DNA from: JANJUO01 sp942492935
Lineage (GTDB): Bacteria; Bacteroidota; Ignavibacteria; Kapaibacteriales; UBA2268
Reading direction: 5' to 3'
Length of the DNA stretch: 64,000 nucleotides
Assembly: GCA_942492935.1 (NCBI GenBank)
Contig: OW818654.1
Span: 3,038,001 to 3,102,000 of the forward strand
Positions 29,066 to 38,005 of this stretch are shown here, piece by piece; within the stretch, counting starts at the first letter, position 1; each line of letters opens with the position of its first letter. The notes beneath the pieces are model-generated. The model ran no database searches, had not been told where the DNA came from, and saw only the letters and a list, made by a program, of their open reading frames with translations. A program made the position numbers and the translations under genes.

Positions 29066-31060
29066 ATGAAGAAGTTTATTTTCCTTTTTTTAGCAATTTT
29101 AATTAATTGCACAATTTATGCTCAAATTCCCAATACTATTTCTTGGCAGGGAATTTTGCAAGATGCTAATGGAAATAATCTGAATGGCACATATAATTTA
29201 ACAGTAAAATTATATGATGCGGCAAGTAACGGTTCAGCATTATGGACAGAAACACATAATTCTGTTTCTATATCAAATGGTTTAGCTAATTTATCGCTTG
29301 GTAGTGTTACTCCATTCAATCTCAATTTCGATAAGCAATACTGGCTTGAAATTACTGTTGGAAACGGAACACCAATGCCGAGAATTGCTCTTACAACTGT
29401 TCCCTATTCATTTTATTCAGCCAAATCATCTGGAGTAATTCAGAATGATTCATTAGTATTGAAGGATGCACAAGGAGTTACAAGAATTGTAATGAATCCA
29501 AATACTGGCACATTCAAAATGATGAATAATGATATTGTTTGGTATGAGATGAGTGTGAATTCACCACCTGAAAGCATTGAATATATGCCAGATGGCTCTA
29601 AAACTATTAGAACACCAGAAGGCGTTAAACAATACAATAGTAATTCAGAACTTATTTTTGAAAGAATTATTAAAAGTACTGGGATTAGTGATGAAAACAA
29701 AACAATCTTTGACGAAAAATACTATAATAATGGAAATTTAACCCAAAAATCCACTTATGAAGCTGATTTAAATTCTTCAAGTTTATCAATTACAAATTTT
29801 AGTAATGGTATTCCAATTACTGAAGAAATTCATAATGTATATGTTGAAGATCCTGTATATTTAAAACAAAGTAGTTATTATTCCAACGGGGTTCTTGATA
29901 AAGAAATTACATTGACCCAAAACGGAATTCGAACTGAAAATACTTTTGACAATGGTAATCTTCAAAAACAAATAATAGAAGAAGGTGATGACACAGAAAA
30001 TGTTACTACAGTTACATTCTTTAAAGATGGGCTTGAGGTTCTGAAGGAAGTGATAAGAACAAATAAGTCAAGTCTTACTGCTATAACTGAAGAACAATAT
30101 TTTGTAGATGGAGTTTTAATTAAGGAAATTATTACAAATCGTAATGGTGAAGTAATTGAAAATATCTACGAAAATGGTGTACTTAAATTTTCTTCTTCTG
30201 ATTACAAAGGAAAAAAAGTAGTAACAAGCCCAGATGGACTATATCAGTATTATCAGGAACTAACTTCAACGGGTGTTTCTTTTGGTAAGATTGATGATGA
30301 TAAGAAGGTGACAATAACTAAAAGTTCTAATTATTACCAAATTGGAGTAGGTGATGGTACAACAAATTCTGCATACATTGAATTTGACCAATTTGGTAAT
30401 TTAAGATTAAAATCAAATACAGATTCTTACGTTGTTACAAATGGAAACTCTACAGTTACAGGCAACCAAATGGTTGGTGGGAATAGTCAGATTAATGGTA
30501 TTCTTTCTACATATAGCAATTCTTTTTTTAATGGATATACAACAATAAATGCACCATTTACTACAAATTTTGATGCAACCATCAAGGGTAATTTGCAATT
30601 AAATGGCAGTGAAACTGTTAATGGAAATTCACTAATAAAAGGTAATTTACAAGTAAATGGAAATAAGCAATTTCTAATTGACCATCCAGATGATCCTTAC
30701 AATAAATATTTGAGTCATGCCTCAATTGAGTCCGATGAAGTATTAAATCAATATACAGGAAATACTATTACAGATGAAAATGGATTTGCAACAGTTACTT
30801 TAGCAGATTATGTACAAAAAATCAATGTTGATTTTCGCTATCAACTTACTGTTATAGGACAATTTGCACAAGCTATAATTTCTAAGGAAATTAACAACAA
30901 TAAATTTGTAATCCAGACAGACAAGCCAAATGTTAAAGTTAGTTGGTTGATTACAGCGAAACGAAATGATAAATATATGCAGGAGAATCCTTTTGAACCA
31001 GTTAAACTGAAGGATAAAAAAGCATTAAATAGAATTGAATATTTAAAAAATAATAAATAG
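29066..31060 (+). CDS. Secreted protein with shared head, MORN-like repeats and a conserved C-terminal domain
   Basis: 664 residues. The signal peptide and head domain are almost identical in DNA to the start of the gene at 24723. The middle (about 150-400) has repeats such as YYNNGNL, YYSNGVLDKEI, ENTFDNGNLQKQI and ENIYENGVLKF, similar to MORN/YwqK-type repeats. A short stretch with GNLQLNGSETVNGNSLIKGN repeats follows. The last 125 residues (IDHPDDPYNKYLSHASIESD, GFATVTLADYV, DFRYQLTVIGQFAQAII, KVSWLITAKRND) match a C-terminal region I recall from many bacterial repeat proteins, with no function I can name. There is no S74 domain. It follows the previous gene by 10 bases. Confidence 0.75.
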   Translation: MKKFIFLFLAILINCTIYAQIPNTISWQGILQDANGNNLNGTYNLTVKLYDAASNGSALWTETHNSVSISNGLANLSLGSVTPFNLNFDKQYWLEITVGNGTPMPRIALTTVPYSFYSAKSSGVIQNDSLVLKDAQGVTRIVMNPNTGTFKMMNNDIVWYEMSVNSPPESIEYMPDGSKTIRTPEGVKQYNSNSELIFERIIKSTGISDENKTIFDEKYYNNGNLTQKSTYEADLNSSSLSITNFSNGIPITEEIHNVYVEDPVYLKQSSYYSNGVLDKEITLTQNGIRTENTFDNGNLQKQIIEEGDDTENVTTVTFFKDGLEVLKEVIRTNKSSLTAITEEQYFVDGVLIKEIITNRNGEVIENIYENGVLKFSSSDYKGKKVVTSPDGLYQYYQELTSTGVSFGKIDDDKKVTITKSSNYYQIGVGDGTTNSAYIEFDQFGNLRLKSNTDSYVVTNGNSTVTGNQMVGGNSQINGILSTYSNSFFNGYTTINAPFTTNFDATIKGNLQLNGSETVNGNSLIKGNLQVNGNKQFLIDHPDDPYNKYLSHASIESDEVLNQYTGNTITDENGFATVTLADYVQKINVDFRYQLTVIGQFAQAIISKEINNNKFVIQTDKPNVKVSWLITAKRNDKYMQENPFEPVKLKDKKALNRIEYLKNNK

Positions 31061-31068
31061 GTTAAAAA

Positions 31069-31791
31069 ATGAAAAAAACTATTTTACTAATCGTGATTTT
31101 TAGTGTATTTACTCTAATTTCTCAAGAATACACTTTGAAATCTTATGTGATTGGCTCGACAGCAACAACTGTTTCAAACGACCAATACACATTTCGAAGC
31201 ACAGTCGGTCAACCAGCAATCGGCGTATTTGAGAGCAATACCAACAAATTAAAAAGTGGCTTTTGGTATAATTTTGATGGACCAGCAATCACTACACATA
31301 ATATTACATTACTAAAAGGTTGGAATCTTATTTCTACTTACGTAGAGCCAACTGACCCCGATATTAAGGAGATATTCAAAAATGTCAAGGACAAAATTAT
31401 TATTGTGAAAAATATATCAGGAAAAATCTATCTTGCCTCAACAGATTATAATCAGATTGGAAATTGGGCTATAACAGAAGGTTATCAGGTATATGCTCAA
31501 GAATTATGTACTTTGTCTATTGTGGGAGTAAAAGTAAGACCATCAAATACCCCAATAACTTTTTCACGTTCTGGATGGCACTATATTTCTTATTTACGGG
31601 ATAGTGATTTATCAATTGTTACAGCTTTAACTGATGTAACAGAAAATGAAAAAATGGTAATTACAAAAAATGTTAGCGGTCAAATTTATATGACCACCCC
31701 TAATTATATCAATACAATTAATTTAATGAAGCCCGGGCAAGGATACCAAATATACTTAACCGGTTCAACTACATTAACTTATCCGGATTAG
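31069..31791 (+). CDS. Small secreted protein, last gene of the fibre operon
   Basis: A 240-residue exported protein with a signal peptide (about 1-19). Residues about 25-70 carry the pattern STVGQPAIGVFES and LKSGFWYNF, related to the small T9SS protein at 15356. Two copies of a beta domain follow: LLKGWNLISTYVEP...VKNISGKIYLAS...EGYQVYA and SGWHYISYLRD...TKNVSGQIYMTT...GQGYQIYL. It has no T9SS tail and ends TLTYPD. It sits 8 bases after the previous gene and before a strong hairpin. A companion of the fibre proteins is inferred from position only. Confidence 0.65.
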   Translation: MKKTILLIVIFSVFTLISQEYTLKSYVIGSTATTVSNDQYTFRSTVGQPAIGVFESNTNKLKSGFWYNFDGPAITTHNITLLKGWNLISTYVEPTDPDIKEIFKNVKDKIIIVKNISGKIYLASTDYNQIGNWAITEGYQVYAQELCTLSIVGVKVRPSNTPITFSRSGWHYISYLRDSDLSIVTALTDVTENEKMVITKNVSGQIYMTTPNYINTINLMKPGQGYQIYLTGSTTLTYPD

Positions 31792-31803
31792 TGATTCATA
31801 TTT

Positions 31804-31850
31804 AATCCATATCAACATTATTTTGTATCAATGTTGATATGGATTTTAAA
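31804..31850 (+). terminator. Terminator of the plus-strand fibre operon
   Basis: A perfect 16-bp stem (AATCCATATCAACATT at 31804-31819 with AATGTTGATATGGATT at 31830-31845) and a 10-base loop, 12 bases after the last stop. The T tract is short, so it may work with Rho or as an mRNA 3'-end stabiliser. Confidence 0.65.
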
Positions 31851-32027
31851 ATGCAAGAAAATCAACTCTTTAATAATAATATAACTCAGCTGTTTACTTT
31901 AAATTAAACATCAATTAATGAAAATTTTTCAAGTAAATATGAGTTTTTTGGCTAAAGCCCAAATTTATAAATTCTAAATTACATTGATAATGAAAAAAAA
32001 TTTATGAATTTGCCCATAAAATCAAAT

Positions 32028-33236
32028 TTACAAGAACAAGTAAAAAGCTAATAAAAGTCTAATATTGGATACTGTTACAGCATCTTTAACCAACGCTTTG
32101 TCATCTTTATCTATATTACCAAAGCAAGCTTGAGTATATTCAACTTCAAATGCTGTTTTAGTTTTTCCATAATTATATGCTATTCTTGGTGAAATTCTTA
32201 GAATTTGATTAATGTTAGTTCCCCTACCATAAACTACATTTGTAAGTGGATTATCATCAGTTCCTAAATTTTGTGAATATCCTGCAAAAATTGCATATTC
32301 AAAATCACTCTTGTACATTAATTCAGTCCAAGCAGCAAGTACTTTTTCAGGTGTATATTCAATTGTATTTGAATCAATATATTTATCAGCATAGCCACCT
32401 ATGAACATTAGGTCATTCATATTACCACCATAAGTTCCCTGAACTTTGAACTGGAATTTATCCATTGTCAATTTCAAATAGCCAGTAGCACCAAATGTTG
32501 ATAAATTATCCTCTGATTTTGTTTTTGATAAAGGATTAATGAGTTGTGGTCTTATAGTTTTATAGCTACCAACAGCTCCCAATAAGAAATTATCTGTTTT
32601 AATTTGCAAACCTAAAGTTGCTTCAGGTAAGCCAGAATTTCTTAAATAATTTGAGGAAATTACATTGTTTGGTCCATAATTTGAAAAATCACGTTGAGTA
32701 TTAATTCCAATAGATAATTTCAAAATATCAAATTTTTGAGTAAATTTGATTTGAGGGCTCCTTGCGAATGGTTGAAATGGAACACCTGTATTAAATGAAA
32801 TTACATCAGGAAATGATTCAGTCTGAAAAAATGGATGCCATGTTTGTCCAACTAATACTTGAGAATCATCAAAATTGTAATCGATGAAAGCATGTCTCAT
32901 TCTAACACCATTAGTAACATCATTAGTAGAGCCAAAAAATTCTGCCTCAATAAATCCAGTTACTTTACCACCGAGTAATTCCACGCCATCAATTTTAGCA
33001 TTAACCCTTGTTTGAATTGATAAAATATTAAAATTTGGTGTAGCGTTTATATCTTCTTTGTTAGCATCAAGTATTTCTCTGTCAGGATAAAGTAAAAAAT
33101 GCCCTTCTCTTGCGTTGACTGTTTGTCGAGTGTCATACATTACATCTGTTTTAATAAAGCCACCAAATTTTATATTTGGCTGAGCAATAATAATAGTTGA
33201 AGAAAGCACAAATAATATTAGAAAAACTCTTTTCAT
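32028..33236 (-). CDS. Porin-like outer-membrane beta-barrel protein
   Basis: 402 residues with a signal peptide (about 1-18, ending IAQ). The rest alternates hydrophobic and polar residues typical of a large beta-barrel: FGGFIKTDVMYDTRQ, VTGFIEAEFFGS, MRHAFIDYNF, LVGQTWHPFF, FEYAIFAGYSQNLG and the C-terminal strand RLLLAFYLFL. The LVGQTWHPFF and PQIKFTQKF segments recall DcaP-like porins, but the family is not certain. It probably lets small solutes pass the outer membrane. It lies 27 bases downstream of a PAS histidine kinase on the same strand, with a GAGG ribosome binding site. Confidence 0.75.
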   Translation of the reverse strand: MKRVFLILFVLSSTIIIAQPNIKFGGFIKTDVMYDTRQTVNAREGHFLLYPDREILDANKEDINATPNFNILSIQTRVNAKIDGVELLGGKVTGFIEAEFFGSTNDVTNGVRMRHAFIDYNFDDSQVLVGQTWHPFFQTESFPDVISFNTGVPFQPFARSPQIKFTQKFDILKLSIGINTQRDFSNYGPNNVISSNYLRNSGLPEATLGLQIKTDNFLLGAVGSYKTIRPQLINPLSKTKSEDNLSTFGATGYLKLTMDKFQFKVQGTYGGNMNDLMFIGGYADKYIDSNTIEYTPEKVLAAWTELMYKSDFEYAIFAGYSQNLGTDDNPLTNVVYGRGTNINQILRISPRIAYNYGKTKTAFEVEYTQACFGNIDKDDKALVKDAVTVSNIRLLLAFYLFL

Positions 33237-33263
33237 TTAAACCTCAATATATATAAATAAAAT

Positions 33264-35309
33264 TTAATTTGCATAAGGAATAGTAAATTTGAATTTACTT
33301 CCATTGCCTACCTCACTCTCTACCCAAATTCTACCACCATGTTTTTCAATAAATTCTTTACATAAAAGCAAACCTAAACCAGTTGATGACTCTCCTTCTG
33401 TTCCGGGACGGGAAACTTTTTGGTCAACTTTAAATAATTTACCAAGTATATCTTCACTCATTCCAATACCTGTATCTTGTATTGTAATGCAAAGTTCACC
33501 AACTGTTTTTTCTGCAAAAATAGTAATACTACCTTTTTTAGGAGTAAATTTAACTGCATTTGAAATCAAATTACGAAATACAGTATTTATCATAGGAATA
33601 TCAGCAAAAATTTCTAATTCTTCATTTACATTATTAATTAGCTTGATATCTTTTTGATTCGCAGTTTGTTGAATAATATAAAAATTGCTTTGCACAAGCA
33701 TATTAAGATTATTTATTTCTGGGTCAAAACTTGTAACCCCTCTTTTGATTCTCGACCATTCAAGTAGATTTTCGAGTAATTTATACAAACCATCAGCAGA
33801 CTCTTGCAAACTTCTTGTGAAATCAACTAAGTCCCTCATTGTAAAGTCCATGACATCATCTGCCATCATTTTTGTTAAATTTAGAAAACCCGAAAATGGC
33901 GATTTTAAATCGTGTGCAATTATCGAGAAGAATTTGTCTTTTTCAGAATTTGCATTTTCTAATTTTTCTTTAATTTGAGTTAATTCTTCAATTAGTTGAT
34001 TCTTTTGAAATAGACTATTTTCAATAATTTCTTGAGATTCTTGTAGCTCTAAAATTAATTGTTCACGTGATTCTTCCATATACTTCTGGTCTGTTACATC
34101 ATCTTTAATTGCAAGATATTGTGTGATTTCACCTTCACTATTAAAAATTGGAGATATTGAAGCTAATTCCCAATAAATTTCACCATTTTTCTTTTTATTT
34201 AGAAAATTTCCTCTCCACTCTTTACCTTTACTAATTGTTTCCCAAATTCCTTTATAGAAATCTCCAGTTTGATGACCCGATTTTAAGACATTTGGATTTT
34301 TGCCGATAACTTCATCATAAGTATAACCAGTAAGTTCCGAGAATTTTTTATTTACATATTGAATATTACCTTTTGTATCTGTAATCACTACCGATGATGT
34401 ACTTTGCTCAATTGACTGGGATAAAATATGAATTTTTTCTTCATCTAATTTTCTTTCTGTAATATCTCTATTGCTAACCCTTCTACCATGGTAGCTTCCG
34501 TCAGAATCAAAAATAGGTCTGCAAATATGTTGAATGTATTTAACTTGTTCATTCTTAGTGATAATTCTAAATTCCAACTCACATGTATTACTACTCTGAA
34601 TTAGATGATTTTCAGTTACATGGAGCCGAAATTTTGCTTCGCATTGTGGGTGTAAGATTGCAAATAACAAATCTGGATTTTGATAAAATTCTTGTGGAGA
34701 ATAACCAGTAATTCTTTCACAAGAAGGTGATATATATTTAAATTCATTTTCTGGACTTAACCAATACTCCCAATCATACGTATAATCAGCAACAGTTTTA
34801 AACCTTTCTTCACTATCTTTTAATTCTCTTTGTAATGTTTCTAATTCCCAATTTTTCCATTCAAAATCATTGAGCATATTAACTAATTTTTCTTCATTTT
34901 CTTTGTCTTGAGAAATGTCAAATACAAACCCAATAAATCTGGTTATATTACCAGATTCATCACGTATAATATTTGTAAAGTCACGAACCCAAATAAATTT
35001 GTTATCAGCTGTTCTCAATCTATATGGTTGGTGGTCAATCACAGCTTCTTGTGATTCAGAGCTACTTTTGACTTCATCAACCACTCTTGTAATATCCAAG
35101 TCATTAATTAAATTGAAATAATTAATTTCATTAGAATAAAATGATTCAGGTTTAATTCCAATCAATTTGAATATATTATCAGAAACATACTCAACAGACC
35201 AACTCCCATCACTTCTCCAAATAAAAAATGAAATAGGTCCCGATTTGAATAATTCGAGTTCTAAGAGTTTCTTATCATCTAAATTTAACTTTTTTAAAAT
35301 ACTTACCAT
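33264..35309 (-). CDS. PAS-domain sensor histidine kinase, soluble
   Basis: A two-component sensor with three PAS/PAC domains in a row (roughly residues 15-150, 165-295 and 295-420), a coiled linker, a HisKA domain with the phospho-acceptor His in FFSIIAHDLKSPF (near residue 466), and a HATPase domain with NLISNAVKFTP, DTGIGMSE and STGLGLLLCKEFIEKHGG. There is no membrane segment or signal peptide, so it senses something cytoplasmic. I place the start at the ATG at 35309; a TTG two codons upstream is also in frame. No response regulator is adjacent; the porin-like gene follows in the probable operon, so regulation of, or by, envelope permeability is possible. Confidence 0.9.
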   Translation of the reverse strand: MVSILKKLNLDDKKLLELELFKSGPISFFIWRSDGSWSVEYVSDNIFKLIGIKPESFYSNEINYFNLINDLDITRVVDEVKSSSESQEAVIDHQPYRLRTADNKFIWVRDFTNIIRDESGNITRFIGFVFDISQDKENEEKLVNMLNDFEWKNWELETLQRELKDSEERFKTVADYTYDWEYWLSPENEFKYISPSCERITGYSPQEFYQNPDLLFAILHPQCEAKFRLHVTENHLIQSSNTCELEFRIITKNEQVKYIQHICRPIFDSDGSYHGRRVSNRDITERKLDEEKIHILSQSIEQSTSSVVITDTKGNIQYVNKKFSELTGYTYDEVIGKNPNVLKSGHQTGDFYKGIWETISKGKEWRGNFLNKKKNGEIYWELASISPIFNSEGEITQYLAIKDDVTDQKYMEESREQLILELQESQEIIENSLFQKNQLIEELTQIKEKLENANSEKDKFFSIIAHDLKSPFSGFLNLTKMMADDVMDFTMRDLVDFTRSLQESADGLYKLLENLLEWSRIKRGVTSFDPEINNLNMLVQSNFYIIQQTANQKDIKLINNVNEELEIFADIPMINTVFRNLISNAVKFTPKKGSITIFAEKTVGELCITIQDTGIGMSEDILGKLFKVDQKVSRPGTEGESSTGLGLLLCKEFIEKHGGRIWVESEVGNGSKFKFTIPYAN

Positions 35310-35463
35310 AATCAACTTAAATTTTATTTAATTTATACTTATTCAAATAACAATTTCAAAAAGTAAATAATCATAAAATTTAAATATACATTAATATTAA
35401 TATATATGCAAATACAAATCAAAAAAGTTATATTCATATTCACTTGTTTGTATTATTTACACA

Positions 35464-35920
35464 AGATGTCCAACACTTTCAAAGTGTTGGACATCTGTAA
35501 ATACTAAATAACCCAACAAGTGCGGAATGACACCATAATAACCGTCATTGTATGTTTGTATTATTAACACAAGATGTCCAACACTTTGAAAGTGTTGGAC
35601 ATCTGCATATATTATATTCCGCATCAAGTATGGAATGCCACGAAAAACAAACTGTCATTCTGAACCTGGTTCAGAATCCATATACTATTTATATCATTTT
35701 CGAAACAAGATGTCCAACACTTTGAAAGTGTTGGACATCTGCATATATTATATTCCGCATCAAGTACGGAATGCCACGAAAAACAAACTGTCATTCTGAA
35801 CTTGGTTCAGAATCCATCTACTATTTATATCATTTTCGAAACAAGATGTCCAACACTTTGAAAGTGTTGGACATCTGAATATATTATATTCCGCATCAAG
35901 TGCGGAATGACAACACTTAA
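35464..35920. repeat. Tandem array of 136-bp palindrome-containing units
   Basis: A 33-base palindrome (16-bp arms, AGATGTCCAACACTTT and its complement) occurs at 35464-35496, 35572-35604, 35708-35740 and 35844-35876. The last three are spaced exactly 136 bases apart. Each unit has two more palindromes: ATTCCGCATCAAGTGCGGAAT and TTCTGAACCTGGTTCAGAA types. The two complete units differ at only three positions. The array fills the gap between the histidine kinase and the lipoprotein gene. Parts recur at 45741-46115. It is a REP-like mobile or amplified repeat, with no coding potential seen. Confidence 0.85.
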
Positions 35921-35928
35921 ATTAAAGA

Positions 35929-36672
35929 TTAATAATCAAATAATATTTCACCTTCAAAACCAAAATATGGGTTTTTGGGGTCTTTTTGATTAGTACTTGG
36001 AATAATAAGTCCAAAATATATACCTAATTCTGTAATTTTATAACCTGAAAATGACACTTTAGACGAACCTACAACTAAATCCATTCCATAAGGATTTTCT
36101 ATTATTGTACTATCTTTTGTCATGATAGTTACTTCAGCATTTATCTCAGAGTTAGATGCAAAATCTGAAACATACAGTGGTGAATTAAGTAAATCATATA
36201 CATTTATATTTATTTTGATTTTGAAGTTTTTTACAGCATCAAATCTTAAGAATCCAACATTAAAGTCAATTTCTTTTGCAGAAATATCACAATCAAATTG
36301 AAGATAAGTAATTCCCATTGAATAAATAATTTTTGATGTGATTTTTTCCATAGTAACTGGTTGCCAATTAATAAAATCTCTGTTATTTTTTAGGTCATGA
36401 ATTTCCCTAAAATCAAAGCCAACAATCTTTCCTTTAGAAATTTCTTCTCTTGGAGTATCTACTATTATAACAGTATCTCTAATTGTATCTTTCTTTACTA
36501 CAATAGTAGTAATAACTATTTTTTTATAATCAACAATTGTAGTATCAATTGATAATGTATCTCTTTCAAAAGGATTTCTTATTACATTTTCTTCCAATCC
36601 TACATTATTATCACAAGATACAACAATTAATAATGTTAACAATAATATTATAATATTTATACCTTTATTCAT
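35929..36672 (-). CDS. Predicted lipoprotein, third gene of the sigma/anti-sigma operon
   Basis: 247 residues with a lipoprotein signal whose lipobox is VVSC, giving a lipidated Cys near residue 20. The mature part begins with a low-complexity Thr/Val/Asp segment (about 40-75) and continues as a beta-rich domain with AKEIDFNVGFLRFDAVKNF, KVSFSGYKITELGIYFG and a final FGFEGEILFDY. No family is recognised. It follows the anti-sigma/barrel gene by 16 bases, so it is probably co-transcribed and may work with it at the outer membrane. That link is inferred from position. Confidence 0.6.
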   Translation of the reverse strand: MNKGINIIILLLTLLIVVSCDNNVGLEENVIRNPFERDTLSIDTTIVDYKKIVITTIVVKKDTIRDTVIIVDTPREEISKGKIVGFDFREIHDLKNNRDFINWQPVTMEKITSKIIYSMGITYLQFDCDISAKEIDFNVGFLRFDAVKNFKIKININVYDLLNSPLYVSDFASNSEINAEVTIMTKDSTIIENPYGMDLVVGSSKVSFSGYKITELGIYFGLIIPSTNQKDPKNPYFGFEGEILFDY

Positions 36673-36688
36673 ATTAAATTTTCCGTAA

Positions 36689-37969
36689 TTAAAACTTTAA
36701 TGCTATGCCAATGTTTAATCCAAATTTATCCGAATAGAATGAATTTGATTGATAATTATATCCCATATAACTGTATTCACCACCGAACATAAATGTCCAA
36801 CCGGGATTTGGGGATATTTCAGTACCTACCATTACTCTACCAATATTATTTGATTTTTCAGAAATACCGTAGCTTATTTGTGCAAATGGTTGCAAGAAAA
36901 TATATTTTGCAAATTCAGGAATATACCTCATTGCAAAATTAAAAGTTTCAAAATTTGGCTGTTGTTCATAAGTAAATAATCTGTTCTGTTCGTATCCTTT
37001 AAATACTTGATAGAAATTTTCACGCCTATATTCAACACCAAATGAAACCTCACTCAATGGCTTATAATAAACTGCTATTGCAGAATTATTAAATTGCTGT
37101 TTTTCAGAAGGAGAAATTCTCTCTTTATTTGAATAGAAAGCTTCGTTTCCTCTTACTTCAATCCCAATACCCAATTCAGAATTTAAAGCAAAATACTTTG
37201 TTAAATCCTCAAAGTTAAATGGTGAGGAAATAGTTGTAGGATTGATATTATTACTGTCGAATTCATGTGGAGCGATTAATTTAACAGGAACAATTCCAGA
37301 TTCTGTAACTAAATTATAATTACCTGTTGAAGTTTTTTGAATTTCACCTTCTTCTACTGTGTTATTAATTCCACTTTCATTTTTATCATTTCTTTCAACT
37401 AATATATATTTATAAACCACTCTTGGGGATAATTTTTCAGCTTTTGCTAGTCCATTCTTATCAGAAATAAAATATTTCAAATAATTATTTTCGGGGTTAT
37501 CTAATGAATAGCTTTCTACTACAGCAATATTTGAATTTCCCACATTTTCAGAATTATTACTTGAATTGAATATTCCAAAAATATCTGGTTTAAGGAATAA
37601 TAATAATATAGCAGCAGTTAGACCAGCAGAAATCAAACTACCTGAAACAATTGGAATTATTTTGCTTGAAGATAATCCTAAATTAGCCCAAAAACCTGTT
37701 GCAATAGGAGTTAGTGGGGTTGGAGCTGGAGTTGGTATTGACACAGGTATAGGTGCATCAAATCCAAGAGTAGAAAATATCTTCATAGTAGATTCAGCTT
37801 TTGGAGTAAAAGCTTTAATATCAGAATGAATTGCATTTTTAATTGCAATATGGTTTCTGAATTCCTGTCTAAGTTCATCATTTTGTGCAAGAATAGAAAA
37901 TAATTCAAATTCTTTTCCTGCCTCAATTGAACCATCGACATACTCGTGTATTAACTTATCGTAATCCAT
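36689..37969 (-). CDS. Anti-sigma-like inner-membrane protein fused to a predicted outer-membrane barrel
   Basis: 426 residues. Residues 1-65 look like a cytoplasmic anti-sigma domain (LIHEYVDGSIEAGKEFELFS then LRQEFRNHIAIKNAI). A Pro-rich linker (75-90) leads to one membrane helix (about 103-127). A 130-residue periplasmic stretch follows. Residues about 261-426 alternate as eight beta strands, e.g. AIAVYYKP, EVSFGVEYRREN, FLQPFAQISYGI, WTFMFGGEYSYMGY, and end GLNIGIALKF with the terminal Phe typical of outer-membrane barrels. This would place one chain in both membranes. It lies 36 bases after the ECF sigma gene. The anti-sigma role is inferred from position and N-terminal pattern; the barrel from the strand pattern. 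Confidence 0.7.
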   Translation of the reverse strand: MDYDKLIHEYVDGSIEAGKEFELFSILAQNDELRQEFRNHIAIKNAIHSDIKAFTPKAESTMKIFSTLGFDAPIPVSIPTPAPTPLTPIATGFWANLGLSSSKIIPIVSGSLISAGLTAAILLLFLKPDIFGIFNSSNNSENVGNSNIAVVESYSLDNPENNYLKYFISDKNGLAKAEKLSPRVVYKYILVERNDKNESGINNTVEEGEIQKTSTGNYNLVTESGIVPVKLIAPHEFDSNNINPTTISSPFNFEDLTKYFALNSELGIGIEVRGNEAFYSNKERISPSEKQQFNNSAIAVYYKPLSEVSFGVEYRRENFYQVFKGYEQNRLFTYEQQPNFETFNFAMRYIPEFAKYIFLQPFAQISYGISEKSNNIGRVMVGTEISPNPGWTFMFGGEYSYMGYNYQSNSFYSDKFGLNIGIALKF

Positions 37970-38005
37970 AATATATTCTCATTTTAATTTTTCTCAAATC
38001 CCAAA

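Noticed and set aside
7541..31791. Prophage tail region
   Set aside because: No capsid, portal, terminase, tape measure or lysis genes are present, all fibre genes have signal peptides, and the locus surrounds rho.
35464..35920. CRISPR array, because of regularly spaced identical palindromes
   Set aside because: The 103-base spacers are themselves nearly identical and no cas genes are near, so it is a tandem repeat.
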